From contig NZ_JADLJS010000010.1 in NCBI RefSeq assembly GCF_015680405.1, positions 62,001 through 126,000 on the forward strand: a stretch of 64,000 bases of DNA. The letters are read 5' to 3'. This DNA is from Pseudomonas pudica. GTDB taxonomy: Bacteria; Pseudomonadota; Gammaproteobacteria; Pseudomonadales; Pseudomonadaceae. Shown here piece after piece: positions 13,135 to 24,416 of this stretch. Each line of letters starts with the position of its first letter. Positions within the stretch are counted from its first letter, which is position 1. A program made the translations under genes and the position numbers. The notes under the pieces were generated by a model. That model made no database searches. It was not told the origin of the DNA and saw only the letters and a program-made list of their open reading frames with translations.

Positions 13135-15870
13135 ATGTTTGCGCCTTTGTTAAAGAAACTTTTTGGAAGCAAGAACGAGCGTGAAGTCAAACGCATGCTC
13201 AAGACGGTGAACATCGTCAATGCTCTCGAAGAGAAGATGGTGGCCCTCTCCGACGAGCAACTGCGGGGCAAGACCGCAGAGTTCAAGGAGCGCCTGGCCA
13301 AAGGCGAGACACTGGACCAGTTGCTGCCTGAAGCCTTCGCCGTGGCTCGTGAGGCCGGCAAGCGCGTGATGGGCATGCGCCACTTCGACGTGCAGCTGAT
13401 CGGTGGCATGACCCTGCACGAGGGCATGATCGCAGAAATGCGTACCGGTGAAGGCAAGACCTTGGTCGGTACCCTGGCCGTGTACCTCAATGCATTGTCC
13501 GGCAAGGGCGTGCACGTGGTCACCGTCAACGACTACCTGGCCCGCCGCGACGCCAACTGGATGCGCCCGCTTTACGAGTTCCTCGGCCTGTCGGTCGGCA
13601 TCGTCTCGGCCTTCCAGCCGCCGGAAGAAAAGCGCGCCGCCTACGCGGCCGACATCACCTACGGCACCAACAACGAATTCGGTTTCGACTACCTGCGCGA
13701 CAACATGGCGTTCAGCCAGGACGAGAAGTTCCAGCGTGAACTGAACTTCGCCGTGATCGACGAAGTTGACTCCATCCTCATCGACGAAGCGCGTACCCCG
13801 CTGATCATCTCCGGTCAGGCCGAGGACAGCTCCAAGCTGTACATCGAGATCAACCGTCTGATCCCGCGCCTTACCCAGCACATAGAAGAGGTCGAAGGCC
13901 AGGTTACCCAGGAAGGCCACTTCACCATCGACGAGAAGAGCCGTCAGGTCGAGCTGAACGAAGCCGGTCACCAGTTCATCGAAGAGATGCTCACCCAGTC
14001 CGGCCTGCTGGCCGAGGGCGAGAGCCTGTACTCGGCGCATAACCTGAGCCTGCTGACCCACGTCTACGCCGGCCTGCGCGCGCACAAGCTGTTCCACCGC
14101 AACATCGAATACATTGTCCAGGACGGCCAGGTGCTGCTGATCGACGAGCACACCGGCCGTACCATGCCGGGCCGTCGTCTGTCCGAAGGCCTGCACCAGG
14201 CCATCGAAGCCAAAGAGAACCTGAACATCCAGGCCGAGAGCCAGACCCTGGCTTCGACCACCTTCCAGAACTACTTCCGCCTGTATACCAAGCTGTCCGG
14301 CATGACCGGTACCGCCGACACCGAAGCGTTCGAGTTCCAGTCGATCTACGGGCTCAACGTGATGGTCATTCCGCCGAACAAGCCGTTGGCGCGTAAAGAC
14401 TTCAACGACCTGGTGTACCTGACCGCCGACGAGAAATACGCCGCGATCATCGCCGACATCAAGGAAAGCATGAAGCAGGGCCGCCCGGTGCTGGTGGGTA
14501 CTGCGACCATCGAAACCTCCGAGCACATGTCCAACCTCCTGAAGAAGGAAGGTATCGACCACAAGGTGCTCAACGCGAAGTATCACGAGAAGGAAGCCGA
14601 GATCATCGCGCAAGCCGGTGCGCCAGGTGCCCTGACCATCGCCACCAACATGGCCGGCCGTGGTACCGACATCCTGCTGGGCGGTAACTGGGAAGCCGAA
14701 GTGGCTGCCCTTGAAAACCCCACCGCCGAGCAGATTGCCCAGATCAAGGCCGACTGGCAGAAGCGTCACCAGCAGGTGATCGAGACGGGTGGCCTGCATG
14801 TGATCGCTTCCGAGCGCCACGAGTCGCGTCGTATCGACAACCAGCTGCGTGGCCGTTCCGGCCGCCAGGGCGACCCGGGCTCCAGCCGCTTCTACCTGTC
14901 GCTGGAAGACAGCCTGATGCGTATCTTCGCCTCTGACCGGGTGAAGAACTTCATGAAGGCGCTGGGCATGCAGTCCGGCGAGGCCATCGAGCACCGCATG
15001 GTCACCAACGCCATCGAGAAGGCCCAGCGCAAGGTCGAAGGCCGCAACTTCGACATCCGCAAGCAGTTGCTGGAATACGACGACGTGGCCAACGAGCAGC
15101 GCAAGGTGATCTACCACATGCGCAACAGCCTGCTGGCCGCCGAGAACATTGGCGACACCATTGTCGAATTCCGCAAGGAAGTACTGGACGCTACCATCAG
15201 CCAGCACATTCCGCCGCAGTCGCTGCCAGAGCAGTGGGACGTGGCCGGTCTGGAAGCTTCGCTTGCCAGCGATTTTGCCATGAAGCTGCCGATCCAGCAG
15301 TGGCTCGACGAGGACGATCACCTCTACGAAGAGACCCTGCGCGAGAAGCTGCTGAACGAAATCACCACCGCGTACACCGAGAAGGAAGACCAGGCCGGTA
15401 TCGAAGCCCTGCGTACCTTCGAGAAGCAGATCCTGCTGCGCGTGCTGGATGACCTGTGGAAAGACCACCTGTCGACCATGGACCACCTGCGTCACGGTAT
15501 CCACCTGCGTGGTTATGCGCAGAAGAACCCGAAGCAGGAGTACAAGCGCGAATCCTTCAGCCTGTTCCAGGAGCTGCTCGAGTCGATCAAGCGCGACACC
15601 ATCCGTGTGCTGTCGCACGTTCAGGTACGCCGCGAAGACCCGGTCGAAGAGGAAGCCCGCCTGCGCCGCGAGGCCGAGGAACTGGCCAGCCGCATGCAGT
15701 TCCAGCACGCCGCTGCTCCGGGCCTGGAAAGCGAGCAGCTGAACGAGGAGGGCGCCGAAGTGGCCGTTGCCTCGGCACCGGTGCGCAACGAGCAGAAGCT
15801 GGGCCGCAACGAGCCGTGCTGGTGTGGTTCGGGCAAGAAGTTCAAGCATTGCCACGGGCAGATCGAGTGA
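13135..15870 (+). CDS. secA: Preprotein translocase ATPase SecA
   Basis: 911 residues. Motor of the Sec pathway, acting at the cytoplasmic face of SecYEG. Walker A is MRTGEGKT; the DEAD-like motif is [30 protein letters not shown] and the helicase motif [15 protein letters not shown] mark the second nucleotide domain. The tail ends in the zinc motif [14 protein letters not shown], which binds SecB and lipid. The start is at ATG 13135 ([16 protein letters not shown]); the frame extends upstream to 13051, but without family similarity. Confidence 0.98.
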   Translation: MFAPLLKKLFGSKNEREVKRMLKTVNIVNALEEKMVALSDEQLRGKTAEFKERLAKGETLDQLLPEAFAVAREAGKRVMGMRHFDVQLIGGMTLHEGMIAEMRTGEGKTLVGTLAVYLNALSGKGVHVVTVNDYLARRDANWMRPLYEFLGLSVGIVSAFQPPEEKRAAYAADITYGTNNEFGFDYLRDNMAFSQDEKFQRELNFAVIDEVDSILIDEARTPLIISGQAEDSSKLYIEINRLIPRLTQHIEEVEGQVTQEGHFTIDEKSRQVELNEAGHQFIEEMLTQSGLLAEGESLYSAHNLSLLTHVYAGLRAHKLFHRNIEYIVQDGQVLLIDEHTGRTMPGRRLSEGLHQAIEAKENLNIQAESQTLASTTFQNYFRLYTKLSGMTGTADTEAFEFQSIYGLNVMVIPPNKPLARKDFNDLVYLTADEKYAAIIADIKESMKQGRPVLVGTATIETSEHMSNLLKKEGIDHKVLNAKYHEKEAEIIAQAGAPGALTIATNMAGRGTDILLGGNWEAEVAALENPTAEQIAQIKADWQKRHQQVIETGGLHVIASERHESRRIDNQLRGRSGRQGDPGSSRFYLSLEDSLMRIFASDRVKNFMKALGMQSGEAIEHRMVTNAIEKAQRKVEGRNFDIRKQLLEYDDVANEQRKVIYHMRNSLLAAENIGDTIVEFRKEVLDATISQHIPPQSLPEQWDVAGLEASLASDFAMKLPIQQWLDEDDHLYEETLREKLLNEITTAYTEKEDQAGIEALRTFEKQILLRVLDDLWKDHLSTMDHLRHGIHLRGYAQKNPKQEYKRESFSLFQELLESIKRDTIRVLSHVQVRREDPVEEEARLRREAEELASRMQFQHAAAPGLESEQLNEEGAEVAVASAPVRNEQKLGRNEPCWCGSGKKFKHCHGQIE

Positions 15871-15883
15871 TCTGACCTGAATT

Positions 15884-16011
15884 GGGGCCGCGGTGCGGCC
15901 CTATCGCGACACAAGGCCGCTCCCACAGGGATAGCGCACAGCCGCAACGCTGCGCCGTCCTATGTGGGAGCGGCCTTGTGTCGCGATGGGGCGCGAAGCG
16001 GCCCCGTTTTT
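15884..16011. repeat. REP pair (inverted), ACAAGGCCGCTCCCAC subtype, with T-tract
   Basis: Inverted copies flank a 40-base spacer; the outer arms GGGGCCGC.../...GCGGCCCC also pair. The run of T at 16006-16011 makes the whole structure a plausible terminator for secA. Confidence 0.9.
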
Positions 16012-16043
16012 CGATATCAACCGTATTTTCTAGGAGCGCTCTA

Positions 16044-17261
16044 ATGGCTGTTGGTCTTGGTCCTTTGCCCACCCTGCACCCGGTTCCGGGTTTTGAACTC
16101 GGCATCGCTTCCGCCGGCATCAAGCGCCCGGGGCGCAAGGATGTGGTGGTCATGCGCTGCGCCGAAGGCTCCAGCGTGGCTGGCGTGTTCACCCTCAACG
16201 CCTTCTGCGCAGCGCCGGTGATCCTGTCCAAGCAGCGTGTGCAGGGCACCGTGCGCTATCTGCTGACCAACACCGGTAACGCCAACGCCGGCACCGGCGC
16301 GCCAGGCCTGGCCGCCGCCGAGCGCACCTGCGCCAAGCTGGCCGAACTGGCCGGCGTACCGGCCGAATCGGTACTGCCGTTCTCCACCGGCGTAATCGGT
16401 GAGCCGCTGCCGGTCGAGAAGATCGAAGGCGCGCTGCAGGCCGCCCTCGACAACCTGTCGGAAAACCACTGGGCCGAAGCCGCCACCGGCATCATGACCA
16501 CCGACACCCTGCCCAAAGGTGCCAGCCGCCAGTTCCAGCACGATGGCGTGACCATTACCGTCACCGGCATCAGCAAGGGTGCAGGCATGATCCGCCCGAA
16601 CATGGCTACCATGCTCGGCTACATCGCCACCGACGCCAAGGTTGCCCCAGCGGTACTCAAGGACCTGATGCTGGACGGCGCCAACAAGTCGTTCAACCGC
16701 ATCACCATCGATGGCGACACCTCGACCAACGACTGCTGCATGCTGATCGCCACCGGCAAGGCCAACCTGCCGGAAGTTACCGAAGCCAGCGGCGCATTGT
16801 TCGAAGCGCTGAAGAAGGCGGTGTTCGAGGTGTGCATGGAAGTAGCCCAGGCCATCGTCCGTGATGGCGAAGGCGCCACCAAGTTCGTTACCGTGCAGGT
16901 CAACGGCGGTGGTAACCACCAGGAGTGCCTGGACGTCGGCTACGCCGTGGCCCACTCGCCGCTGATCAAGACCGCGCTGTTCGCTTCAGACCCCAACTGG
17001 GGCCGTATCCTCGCTGCCGTCGGCCGTGCCGGCGTACCGGAGCTGGATGTGAGCCTGATTGATGTGTACCTGGACAACGTGTGCATTGCCAGCAAAGGCG
17101 GCCGCAGCCCGAGCTACACCGAAGACCAGGGCGCCAAGGTAATGGCCCAGGAAGAGATCACCATCCGCATCGAGCTGGGCCGTGGCCAGTGCAGCGAAAC
17201 CATCTGGACCACCGACCTGTCCCACGAGTACGTGAAGATCAACGCCGAGTACCGTACCTGA
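16044..17261 (+). CDS. argJ: Bifunctional ornithine acetyltransferase / N-acetylglutamate synthase
   Basis: 405 residues. Transfers acetyl from N-acetylornithine to glutamate (cyclic arginine pathway) and can also make N-acetylglutamate from acetyl-CoA. The precursor self-cleaves before a threonine that then acts as nucleophile; here it is Thr189 in [13 protein letters not shown]. The [12 protein letters not shown] and [10 protein letters not shown] segments are family signatures. The start at 16044 follows TAGGAGCG; the upstream in-frame extension lies in the REP pair and is rejected. Confidence 0.96.
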   Translation: MAVGLGPLPTLHPVPGFELGIASAGIKRPGRKDVVVMRCAEGSSVAGVFTLNAFCAAPVILSKQRVQGTVRYLLTNTGNANAGTGAPGLAAAERTCAKLAELAGVPAESVLPFSTGVIGEPLPVEKIEGALQAALDNLSENHWAEAATGIMTTDTLPKGASRQFQHDGVTITVTGISKGAGMIRPNMATMLGYIATDAKVAPAVLKDLMLDGANKSFNRITIDGDTSTNDCCMLIATGKANLPEVTEASGALFEALKKAVFEVCMEVAQAIVRDGEGATKFVTVQVNGGGNHQECLDVGYAVAHSPLIKTALFASDPNWGRILAAVGRAGVPELDVSLIDVYLDNVCIASKGGRSPSYTEDQGAKVMAQEEITIRIELGRGQCSETIWTTDLSHEYVKINAEYRT

Positions 17262-17268
17262 TGTAATT

Positions 17269-17377
17269 GGGGCCGCTTTGCGGCCCATCGCGACACAAGG
17301 CCGCTCCCACAAGGACCTGCGTACACCGCCCCATGTGGGAGCGGCCTTGTGTCGCGAAAGGGCTGCAGAGCAGCCCC
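17269..17377. repeat. REP pair (inverted), ACAAGGCCGCTCCCAC subtype
   Basis: Same subtype as the pair behind secA. GGGGCCGCTTTGCGGCCC opens the left side and GGGCTGCAGAGCAGCCCC closes the right, each a small self-pairing hairpin. Confidence 0.9.
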
Positions 17378-17404
17378 AAAATTCCCAAACGATGGAGCCG
17401 AACC

Positions 17405-18037
17405 ATGAGCTATCACCTGATCATCGGCGACAAGCTGTATTCCTCCTGGTCGCTGCGTGGCGCCCTGGCCCTCGAGCTGGCTGGCGTGCCTTACGAAGAA
17501 ACACTGATCAAACTCAACCAGCCTGACACTCGTCAGCGCATCCTCGCCTTCTCTGCCACCGGCAAGGTACCGCTGCTCAAGACCGAGCACGGTGTGATCG
17601 CCGACTCGCTGGCCATTGCCGAATACCTCAACGAACGCCACCCCGACGCCCAGCTGTGGCCTGCCGACGTGGCGGCCCGGGCACAGGCCCGTTCGGCCTG
17701 CGCACAGATGCACAGCGGCTTCTTCGCCTTGCGCGGTGCCATGCCGTTCGACCTGTCGCGCGACCAAGCGCTGGAGAGCGTGCCGTTGGAGGTTCAGATC
17801 GATATCGACCGTATCGTTGCACTGTGGTCCGAGTGCCGCCTGGTGGCCAAGGACAGCGGCCCGTTCCTGTTCGGCAAGCCGAGCCTGGCCGATGTCTTCT
17901 TCGCCCCGGTGGCCGTGCGTCTGCGCACTTACCGCGTGGAAGTGCCTGCGGAGGCGGCGGCCTATATCGAAACCATTTACCAGTGGCCGGCCTTCCAGGC
18001 CTGGCAGAAGGCTGGCCTGGCGGAGCGTGAAGGGTGA
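17405..18037 (+). CDS. Glutathione S-transferase family protein
   Basis: 210 residues. N-terminal thioredoxin-like domain (about 1-80: YSSWSLRGALALELAG, then ATGKVPLL and IADSLAIAEYL, the glutathione-binding segments) and an all-helical C-terminal domain. The SSWS motif suggests a serine active site. The substrate is unknown. It overlaps the downstream Nudix gene by 4 bases, so the two are probably co-translated. The start is at ATG 17405, after the REP pair. Confidence 0.88.
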   Translation: MSYHLIIGDKLYSSWSLRGALALELAGVPYEETLIKLNQPDTRQRILAFSATGKVPLLKTEHGVIADSLAIAEYLNERHPDAQLWPADVAARAQARSACAQMHSGFFALRGAMPFDLSRDQALESVPLEVQIDIDRIVALWSECRLVAKDSGPFLFGKPSLADVFFAPVAVRLRTYRVEVPAEAAAYIETIYQWPAFQAWQKAGLAEREG

Positions 18038-18978
18038 AACGGATTCATGTTGTAGCCGCTGTCATCCGCGGTACTGACGGCCGCATTCTGATCGCGCGGC
18101 GTGCTGATACCCAGCACCAGGGCGGCCTGTGGGAATTCCCGGGCGGCAAGGTGGAAGAGGGTGAGGGCGTCGAGGCGGCGCTGGCCCGCGAGCTGCGCGA
18201 GGAGCTGGGCATCGAGGTGAGCCGTTCGCGCGCGCTGATCAAGGTCAGCCACGACTACCCGGACAAGCAGGTGCTGCTGGACGTGCGCGAAGTCCAGGCG
18301 TTCACCGGCGAGCCGCATGGCGCCGAGGGCCAACCCCTGGAATGGGTTGCCCCACGTGATTTGCCGCAGTACGAATTCCCCGAGGCCAACAAGCCGATCG
18401 TTGCAGCCGCGCGCCTGCCGGACCAGTACCTGATCACCCCAGATGGCCTGGAAGTGCCGCAGATGCTCAAGGGCATCCAGAAGGCGGTGGCCAGCGGAAT
18501 TCGCCTGATCCAGTTGCGTGCCCCGGACATGTACGACCCCAAGTACCGCGATGTGGCGGTGGATGCGGTCGGCCTGTGCGCGGGCAAGGCGCAGCTGATG
18601 CTCAAGGGGCCGCTGGAGTGGCTGGGTGACTTCCCTGCCGCGGGTTGGCACCTGACGGCTGCACAACTGCGCAAGTATGCCGCCAACGGCCGGCCGTTCC
18701 CCAAGGAGCGCTGGCTGGCGGCGTCCTGCCACAGTGCCGAAGAGCTGGCGCTGGCGGAGCAGATGGGCGTGGACTTCGTCACCTTGTCACCGGTGCAGGC
18801 AACCCGGACACACCCTGAGGCGGTGCCGCTGGGGTGGGACGAGGCACAACGGTTGATCGCCGGCTTCAACAAACCGGTCTACCTGCTGGGTGGGGTCGGG
18901 CCGGGCGAGCGTGAACAGGCCTGGGAAGCGGGGGCGCAGGGTGTTGCCGGGATCCGGGCGTTCTGGCCCGAGATCTGA
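18034..18978 (+). CDS. mutT: MutT-type Nudix hydrolase fused to a ThiE-like domain
   Basis: 314 residues, GTG start overlapping the stop of the GST gene. The N-terminal third is a MutT-like 8-oxo-dGTP diphosphatase with the full Nudix box at 38-60 (G-x5-E-x7-REL-x-EE-x-GI). Residues from about 140 to 314 form a TIM-barrel domain like thiamine phosphate synthase (SGIRLIQLRAP, VDFVTLSPVQATRTHP, LLGGVGPGE). This fusion is common in gammaproteobacteria; whether the ThiE part is active is not known, and a normal ThiE role is not implied by the context. Confidence 0.9.
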   Translation: MKRIHVVAAVIRGTDGRILIARRADTQHQGGLWEFPGGKVEEGEGVEAALARELREELGIEVSRSRALIKVSHDYPDKQVLLDVREVQAFTGEPHGAEGQPLEWVAPRDLPQYEFPEANKPIVAAARLPDQYLITPDGLEVPQMLKGIQKAVASGIRLIQLRAPDMYDPKYRDVAVDAVGLCAGKAQLMLKGPLEWLGDFPAAGWHLTAAQLRKYAANGRPFPKERWLAASCHSAEELALAEQMGVDFVTLSPVQATRTHPEAVPLGWDEAQRLIAGFNKPVYLLGGVGPGEREQAWEAGAQGVAGIRAFWPEI

Positions 18979-18991
18979 GTCGCCTGTAATT

Positions 18992-19095
18992 GGGGCCGCT
19001 TTGCGCCCCATCGCCGGCAAGCCAGCTCCCACAAAGACAGCACAGACCGGGCTCTGTGGGCGCTGGCTTGCCGGTGATGGGCTGCGCAGCAGCCT
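18992..19095. repeat. REP pair (inverted), GCCGGCAAGCCAGCTCCCAC subtype
   Basis: Inverted copies lying between the convergent Nudix-ThiE and adenosyltransferase genes. The right arm reads ...GCTGGCTTGCCGG, the exact complement of the left core apart from one position in the flank. Confidence 0.9.
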
Positions 19096-19103
19096 CAAAA
19101 ATA

Positions 19104-19670
19104 TCAGCCCTGCGGCTTTTCAGCAGGCTTCCACAAAACCTCAGCCACCCCCTGCCGCCGCCCAATGATCCGCGCCGCCACAAACAGCAGGTCCGAAAGC
19201 CGGTTGATATACGCCAACCCAACCCCCGCCAACGGCTCCAGCGCATTCAGCTGCTGGCACCGCCGCTCCGCACTGCGCGCCAGGCTACGGCACACATGCG
19301 CCTGCGCCACCAGCGCCGAGCCGCTGGGCAAGATGAAGTTCTTCAACGGCCCCAGCTCTTCATTCCACACATCGATCGCTGCTTCCAGGCGTTCCACTTC
19401 CGCCATGTTCAGCGCCTGATAACTGGGCATCGCCAACTCACCGCCAAGGTCGAACAGGCGGTGCTGACATGGCGCCAACACTGCGCTCACTTCACTCAAT
19501 CCTTGTTCGGCCAGCCCCGCCAGCAACAAACCCAGCTGGCTGTTCAGGCTGTCCACCTCGCCAATCGCTTCGATCCGTGGGTGGTCCTTGGGTACCCGGC
19601 GCCCGTCGCCCAGGGCGGTTTCGCCTTTGTCGCCGGTGCGGGTGTAGATCTTCGACAGGCGGTAGCCCAT
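19104..19670 (-). CDS. PduO-type ATP:cob(I)alamin adenosyltransferase
   Basis: 188 residues. Makes adenosylcobalamin from cob(I)alamin and ATP in the cytoplasm. The ATP-binding N-terminus (YTRTGDKGETALGDG) and the RSLARSAERR helix segment are typical of PduO/MMAB proteins, not the CobA/BtuR type. It begins one base after the stop of the histidine kinase gene on the same strand, so the two look like an operon although no functional link is evident. Confidence 0.92.
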   Translation of the reverse strand: MGYRLSKIYTRTGDKGETALGDGRRVPKDHPRIEAIGEVDSLNSQLGLLLAGLAEQGLSEVSAVLAPCQHRLFDLGGELAMPSYQALNMAEVERLEAAIDVWNEELGPLKNFILPSGSALVAQAHVCRSLARSAERRCQQLNALEPLAGVGLAYINRLSDLLFVAARIIGRRQGVAEVLWKPAEKPQG

Positions 19671-19671
19671 G

Positions 19672-21702
19672 TCATTTCTCCGTTTTGGCCGGCGCTACCG
19701 CTGCCGGCTGGCCGAGGGGCAGGCGCAGGGTGAAGCAGGTACCTTGGCCGGGCGTGGATTGCACTTCCATTTGCCCCTTGTGGTTGTTGGTGATGATGAA
19801 GTACGAGACCGACAGACCCAGCCCGGTGCCCTGGCCGATTTCCTTGGTGGTGAAGAACGGTTCGAAGGTGCGTTTGCGCACCCCCTCGGGCATGCCGACC
19901 CCGTTGTCCTCGACCTGGATTTCCGCCCATGGCGGGCTCAAGCGGGTGCGCAGGATGATGCGCCCAGGCTCGCTCGGCTGTGGTCGCTGGTGAATAGCCT
20001 GGGCGGCGTTTTTCAGCAGGTTGAGCAGCACCTGCTCCAGTTCGTTGGCAGTGCACGGCACCGGCCCCAGTTCGGGGTCGAACTGGCGCACGATGGCCTG
20101 GCCCTTGAAGTCGAAGCCGATGGCCAGGTCGAAGTCGTTGCCTGCAATCTCCACCGCCTGGTCGATCAGCGCTGGCAGGTCGCACGGCGCCAGTTGGCGG
20201 TTGCTGCGTCGGCTGAAACTGAGCATGTGGGTGACGATCTTTGCCGCCCGGGCACCGGCCTGCTGGATGCCGTCGAGCAATTGCGGCACTTCGCGGCTCT
20301 CCAGGTAGCGGTTGACCGTGAGCAGGTCGATGCCCAGTTCTTCGGCCTGCTCCTGGTTGCGCGGCAGCTCTGGTGACAGGCGCCGGCGAATGTTCTGCAC
20401 GTTGTGCAGGATCGCGCCTAGCGGGTTGTTGATCTCATGGGCCATGCCGGCGGCCAGGCCTCCGACCGAAAGCATCTTCTCCGATTGCACCATCATTTCT
20501 TCCAACGACAGGCGCTGGGTGATGTCGTCGATGCGGATGACCACGCCACGGCCGCCTCCACCGGTCAGCGGGTAGAAGGTCAGGGCGTAGTGGCGCAGGT
20601 CTTCGCCCTTGGGCCAGGTGACCCGCTCGATCTTTGCAACGCGGTGTTTCTCCACAGTTTCCTTCAACTGCGGCAAGAACGGCTTGAGCGGTTCGAAGGC
20701 GATGAAGATCGGCTGGTTCAGCGCTTCGTCCAGTGGCGTGCCGGATAGCACCGTGGCTTCGTGGTTCCATTGGGTCACGTAGAGCTGCTCATCGAGGGCG
20801 ATCAGCGCCGAGGGCATCGAGTCGATGATGCTGTTGAGGTAGTTCTGGAAACCGGTGAGTTTCTTCTCGATCTTGCTGCGCACCTGGACTTCCAGTTCCA
20901 GCTTGCGGTTGGTGTGGCGGGTTTCCTCGGCCAGGCCCTGGGCCTGGTCATAGGCCTCCTGGAACTCGTCGCGGGTGCGCTTGAGCTGCTGTTCGCGAGC
21001 CTCGATGCGCGAGAGCATGGTGTTGAACGCTTCGGCCAGGCTGCCGATTTCGTCGTCGTTGCCGCGCTGCGCACGCAGGGCATAGCTCTCTTCGCGGGTG
21101 ACCTGGCGGCTGAGCTCTTCGAGTTGGTTGATCGGCTGGGTGATCAGGCGTTTGATCTGCCGGGCGATGATTATCCACAGCAGGATGCTGAATACCAGGA
21201 TGCCCAGGCTTGCGCTGAGGGTGCCGGTGTAAAAGGCCGTGGGCAGTTCGCTGCTGGCCACCAGCAGCAGGTGCGCGGGTGGGTTGGCGTCACGTGGCAT
21301 GCGGATCAGCTGGGTGCTGCGAAACTCCATCAGGCGCCAGCCGTCGATGTCGCGAAAACGCCTGGGCAGCGCCAGCGGCTCGCCGTGCTGCAGTTGCGCC
21401 AGTATACGGCCGTCACCCCCGTAGACGGCGGCGGCGCGCAGCGGCGTGTAGCTGTCCAGTTCCTTGAGCAGGGCGCTGGCGGTGTCCGGGCTATCGCCGG
21501 CGCGGGCCGCCAGCTGTGGGTTGGCCACCAGCCGGCCGATGGTGTGCAGCGCCTGTGGCGCCATGCTTTCCTGGGTGATCCAGTAGGCGGCACTGATGAA
21601 GGTGAGGTTGGCCACCAGCAGAATGGTCACCAGCAACACCAGCAGGGCTGCCAGTAGCTTCTGCCCGACCGGGAGGTTTTCCAGGCGTTGGCGCAAGGTC
21701 AT
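19672..21702 (-). CDS. Membrane sensor histidine kinase, no adjacent response regulator
   Basis: 676 residues. TM1 at about 15-37, a periplasmic sensor domain of about 120 residues, TM2 at about 163-182, HAMP (about 180-235), a coiled coil (235-285), PAS (about 290-400), then HisKA with the phosphoacceptor His422 in GMAHEINNPLG. The ATPase domain has NELEQVLLNLLKNAAQAI (N box), DNGVGMPEG (G1) and GTGLGLSVS (G2). By position it matches P. aeruginosa PA4398, which I recall being linked to swarming and biofilm formation. The cognate regulator must be encoded elsewhere. Confidence 0.9.
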   Translation of the reverse strand: MTLRQRLENLPVGQKLLAALLVLLVTILLVANLTFISAAYWITQESMAPQALHTIGRLVANPQLAARAGDSPDTASALLKELDSYTPLRAAAVYGGDGRILAQLQHGEPLALPRRFRDIDGWRLMEFRSTQLIRMPRDANPPAHLLLVASSELPTAFYTGTLSASLGILVFSILLWIIIARQIKRLITQPINQLEELSRQVTREESYALRAQRGNDDEIGSLAEAFNTMLSRIEAREQQLKRTRDEFQEAYDQAQGLAEETRHTNRKLELEVQVRSKIEKKLTGFQNYLNSIIDSMPSALIALDEQLYVTQWNHEATVLSGTPLDEALNQPIFIAFEPLKPFLPQLKETVEKHRVAKIERVTWPKGEDLRHYALTFYPLTGGGGRGVVIRIDDITQRLSLEEMMVQSEKMLSVGGLAAGMAHEINNPLGAILHNVQNIRRRLSPELPRNQEQAEELGIDLLTVNRYLESREVPQLLDGIQQAGARAAKIVTHMLSFSRRSNRQLAPCDLPALIDQAVEIAGNDFDLAIGFDFKGQAIVRQFDPELGPVPCTANELEQVLLNLLKNAAQAIHQRPQPSEPGRIILRTRLSPPWAEIQVEDNGVGMPEGVRKRTFEPFFTTKEIGQGTGLGLSVSYFIITNNHKGQMEVQSTPGQGTCFTLRLPLGQPAAVAPAKTEK

Positions 21703-21740
21703 GGGCTAGGCAATGTCCGTATCCGGTTGAAAGGGCCGCG

Positions 21741-22700
<960 letters not shown>

Positions 22701-22709
22701 TCAAACCCA

Positions 22710-22746
22710 GCGCGCTCCATCTTCAGCCTGAGCGCGCTTTTATTTT
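22710..22746 (+). terminator. Terminator-like hairpin in the yajQ leader
   Basis: GCGCGCTC (22710-22717), 12-base loop, GAGCGCGC (22730-22737), then TTTTATTTT. It has the form of an intrinsic terminator, yet lies between the TATAAT box and the yajQ start, 12 bases before the ATG. It could attenuate yajQ, or end a very short transcript. Confidence 0.6.
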
Positions 22747-22758
22747 GGGAGAACAACC

Positions 22759-23244
22759 ATGCCTTCGTTCGACGTGGTATCGGAACTGGACAAGCACGAA
22801 GTGCAGAACGCGGTCGACAACGCCATCAAGGACCTGGACCGCCGCTACGACCTCAAGGGCAAGGGTACCTTCGAGTTCAAGGACAAAGAGCAGACCGTGA
22901 TGCTCACCGCCGAGGAAGAGTTCCAGCTCGAAGCGATGCTGGAAATCCTGCGCCTGGCGCTGGTCAAGCGCAAGATCGACGTGAAGTGCCTGGAAACCAA
23001 GGACCCGTACGCCTCGGGCAAGGAAAAGAAACAGGAAGCCAAGTTCCGCGAAGGCATCGACAAGGACCTGGCGAAGAAGATTGTCGCCACCATCAAGGAT
23101 GCCAAGCTGAAAGTGCAGGCCGCCATCCAGGGCGAGCAGGTACGCGTTACCGGTAAAAAGCGTGACGATCTGCAGGAGGCCATTGCCCTGCTGCGTACCA
23201 AGGAATTCGACATGCCGCTGCAGTTCAACAACTTCCGCGACTGA
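22759..23244 (+). CDS. yajQ: YajQ family cyclic-di-GMP-binding protein
   Basis: 161 residues, the family length. Two ferredoxin-like domains; starts [22 protein letters not shown] and ends with the typical LQFNNFRD. YajQ proteins bind c-di-GMP and in Xanthomonas and Pseudomonas alter transcription through partner regulators. The window also holds bifA, a c-di-GMP phosphodiesterase, but the two are 24 kb apart. Ribosome site GGGAGAA at about 22747-22753. Confidence 0.95.
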   Translation: MPSFDVVSELDKHEVQNAVDNAIKDLDRRYDLKGKGTFEFKDKEQTVMLTAEEEFQLEAMLEILRLALVKRKIDVKCLETKDPYASGKEKKQEAKFREGIDKDLAKKIVATIKDAKLKVQAAIQGEQVRVTGKKRDDLQEAIALLRTKEFDMPLQFNNFRD

Positions 23245-23357
23245 TCGCAGGGTTGTCCGGAACCCCGATGGCGTAATGATGTCCATGGGGGTCATGGCCG
23301 CCGAACCTACGGCGGCCTGCTATACGTGTACATGCCGTGCGGCATCAGGAGATGAAT

Positions 23358-24200
23358 ATGGATTTGAACGCTGAAGTCGATCAGCTGGTCCGCCAATCGC
23401 AGACCTGGGTCCCCTTGATCATGGAATACGGCAGCCGCCTGCTGCTGGCACTGCTGACCTTGGCGATCGGCTGGTGGCTTACCAACGTGGTCAGTGATCG
23501 ACTCGCCAGGCTGGTGGGTTTGCGCGTACAAGACCCGGCACTGCAGGGCTTCATCCGCACCCTGGCTAACATCATCCTCAAGGTCATGCTGGCGATCAGC
23601 GTTGCCTCCATGATCGGCATTGAGACCACTTCGTTCGTGGCTGCGATTGGTGGTGCCACGCTGGCCATCGGTCTGGCGTTGCAGGGCAGCCTGGCAAACT
23701 TCGCCGGTGGTGTGCTGATCCTGCTCTTCCGCCCGTTCCGCATCGGTGACTGGATCGAGGCGCAAGGCGTGGCCGGCACCGTCGACAGCATCCAGATCTT
23801 CCACACCGTGCTGCGCACCGGTGACAACAAGACCGTGATCATGCCCAACGGCAGCCTGTCCAACGGCATCATCACCAACACCAACCGCCAGCCGACGCGC
23901 AAGGTGGTGTTCGATGTGGGCGTGGACTACGAGGCCGACCTGCAGAAGGCCCGTAACGTGCTGCTGGAGCTGGCGCAGGATCCGCGTGTGCTGCCCGACC
24001 CGGCGCCGCAGGCGGTGGTCGCGACCCTGGGCGACAGCTCTATCACCGTATCGTTGCGCTTGTGGACCAAGACCGCCGATTACTGGGATGTGATGTTCAT
24101 GCTCAACGAGCATGCGCGTGACCGGTTGAAGGCCGAAGGGATCGACATTCCGTTCCCGCAGCGGGTGATTCGTGTGGTGCAGGAGACTGCAGCGCAATAA
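23358..24200 (+). CDS. mscS: Small-conductance mechanosensitive channel (MscS family)
   Basis: 280 residues, close to E. coli MscS. Three transmembrane helices (about 23-45, 60-85, 88-115), the pore helix rich in Gly/Ala (GGATLAIGLALQGSLANFAGGVLIL), then the beta domain (GDWIEAQGVAGTV, IMPNGSLSNGII) and C-terminal alpha/beta domain. The ATG at 23358 is chosen because AGGAG at 23347-23351 is spaced 6 bases from it; the ATG at 23352 is too close. Protects against hypo-osmotic shock. Confidence 0.93.
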   Translation: MDLNAEVDQLVRQSQTWVPLIMEYGSRLLLALLTLAIGWWLTNVVSDRLARLVGLRVQDPALQGFIRTLANIILKVMLAISVASMIGIETTSFVAAIGGATLAIGLALQGSLANFAGGVLILLFRPFRIGDWIEAQGVAGTVDSIQIFHTVLRTGDNKTVIMPNGSLSNGIITNTNRQPTRKVVFDVGVDYEADLQKARNVLLELAQDPRVLPDPAPQAVVATLGDSSITVSLRLWTKTADYWDVMFMLNEHARDRLKAEGIDIPFPQRVIRVVQETAAQ

Positions 24201-24213
24201 TACCGCGTTGAAG

Positions 24214-24342
24214 CCGGGGCCGCTTCGCGCCCCATCGCCGGCAAGCCAGCTCCCACAGGTACAACACAGGCCTGAAGACTGTGATAACCCTGTGGGAGCT
24301 GGCTTGCCCGGCGATGGGGCGCGAAGCGGCCCCGGTTTTTTT
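24214..24342. repeat. REP pair (inverted), GCCGGCAAGCCAGCTCCCAC subtype, with T-tract
   Basis: Inverted copies with outer arms CCGGGGCCGCTTCGCGCCCC and its near complement. Seven T follow the right arm, so it probably terminates mscS transcription. Confidence 0.9.
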
Positions 24343-24416
24343 ACACTTGTTCACAGCAATACCCCGCCATTTCTGGCATATAGCCTGACCCCAGCTGCCA
24401 CACCCGATACGCCATC

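Noticed and set aside
18454-18978. ThiE-like region as a separate gene
   Set aside because: The frame continues unbroken from the Nudix domain and no internal start with a ribosome site is visible; fusion is the usual form.
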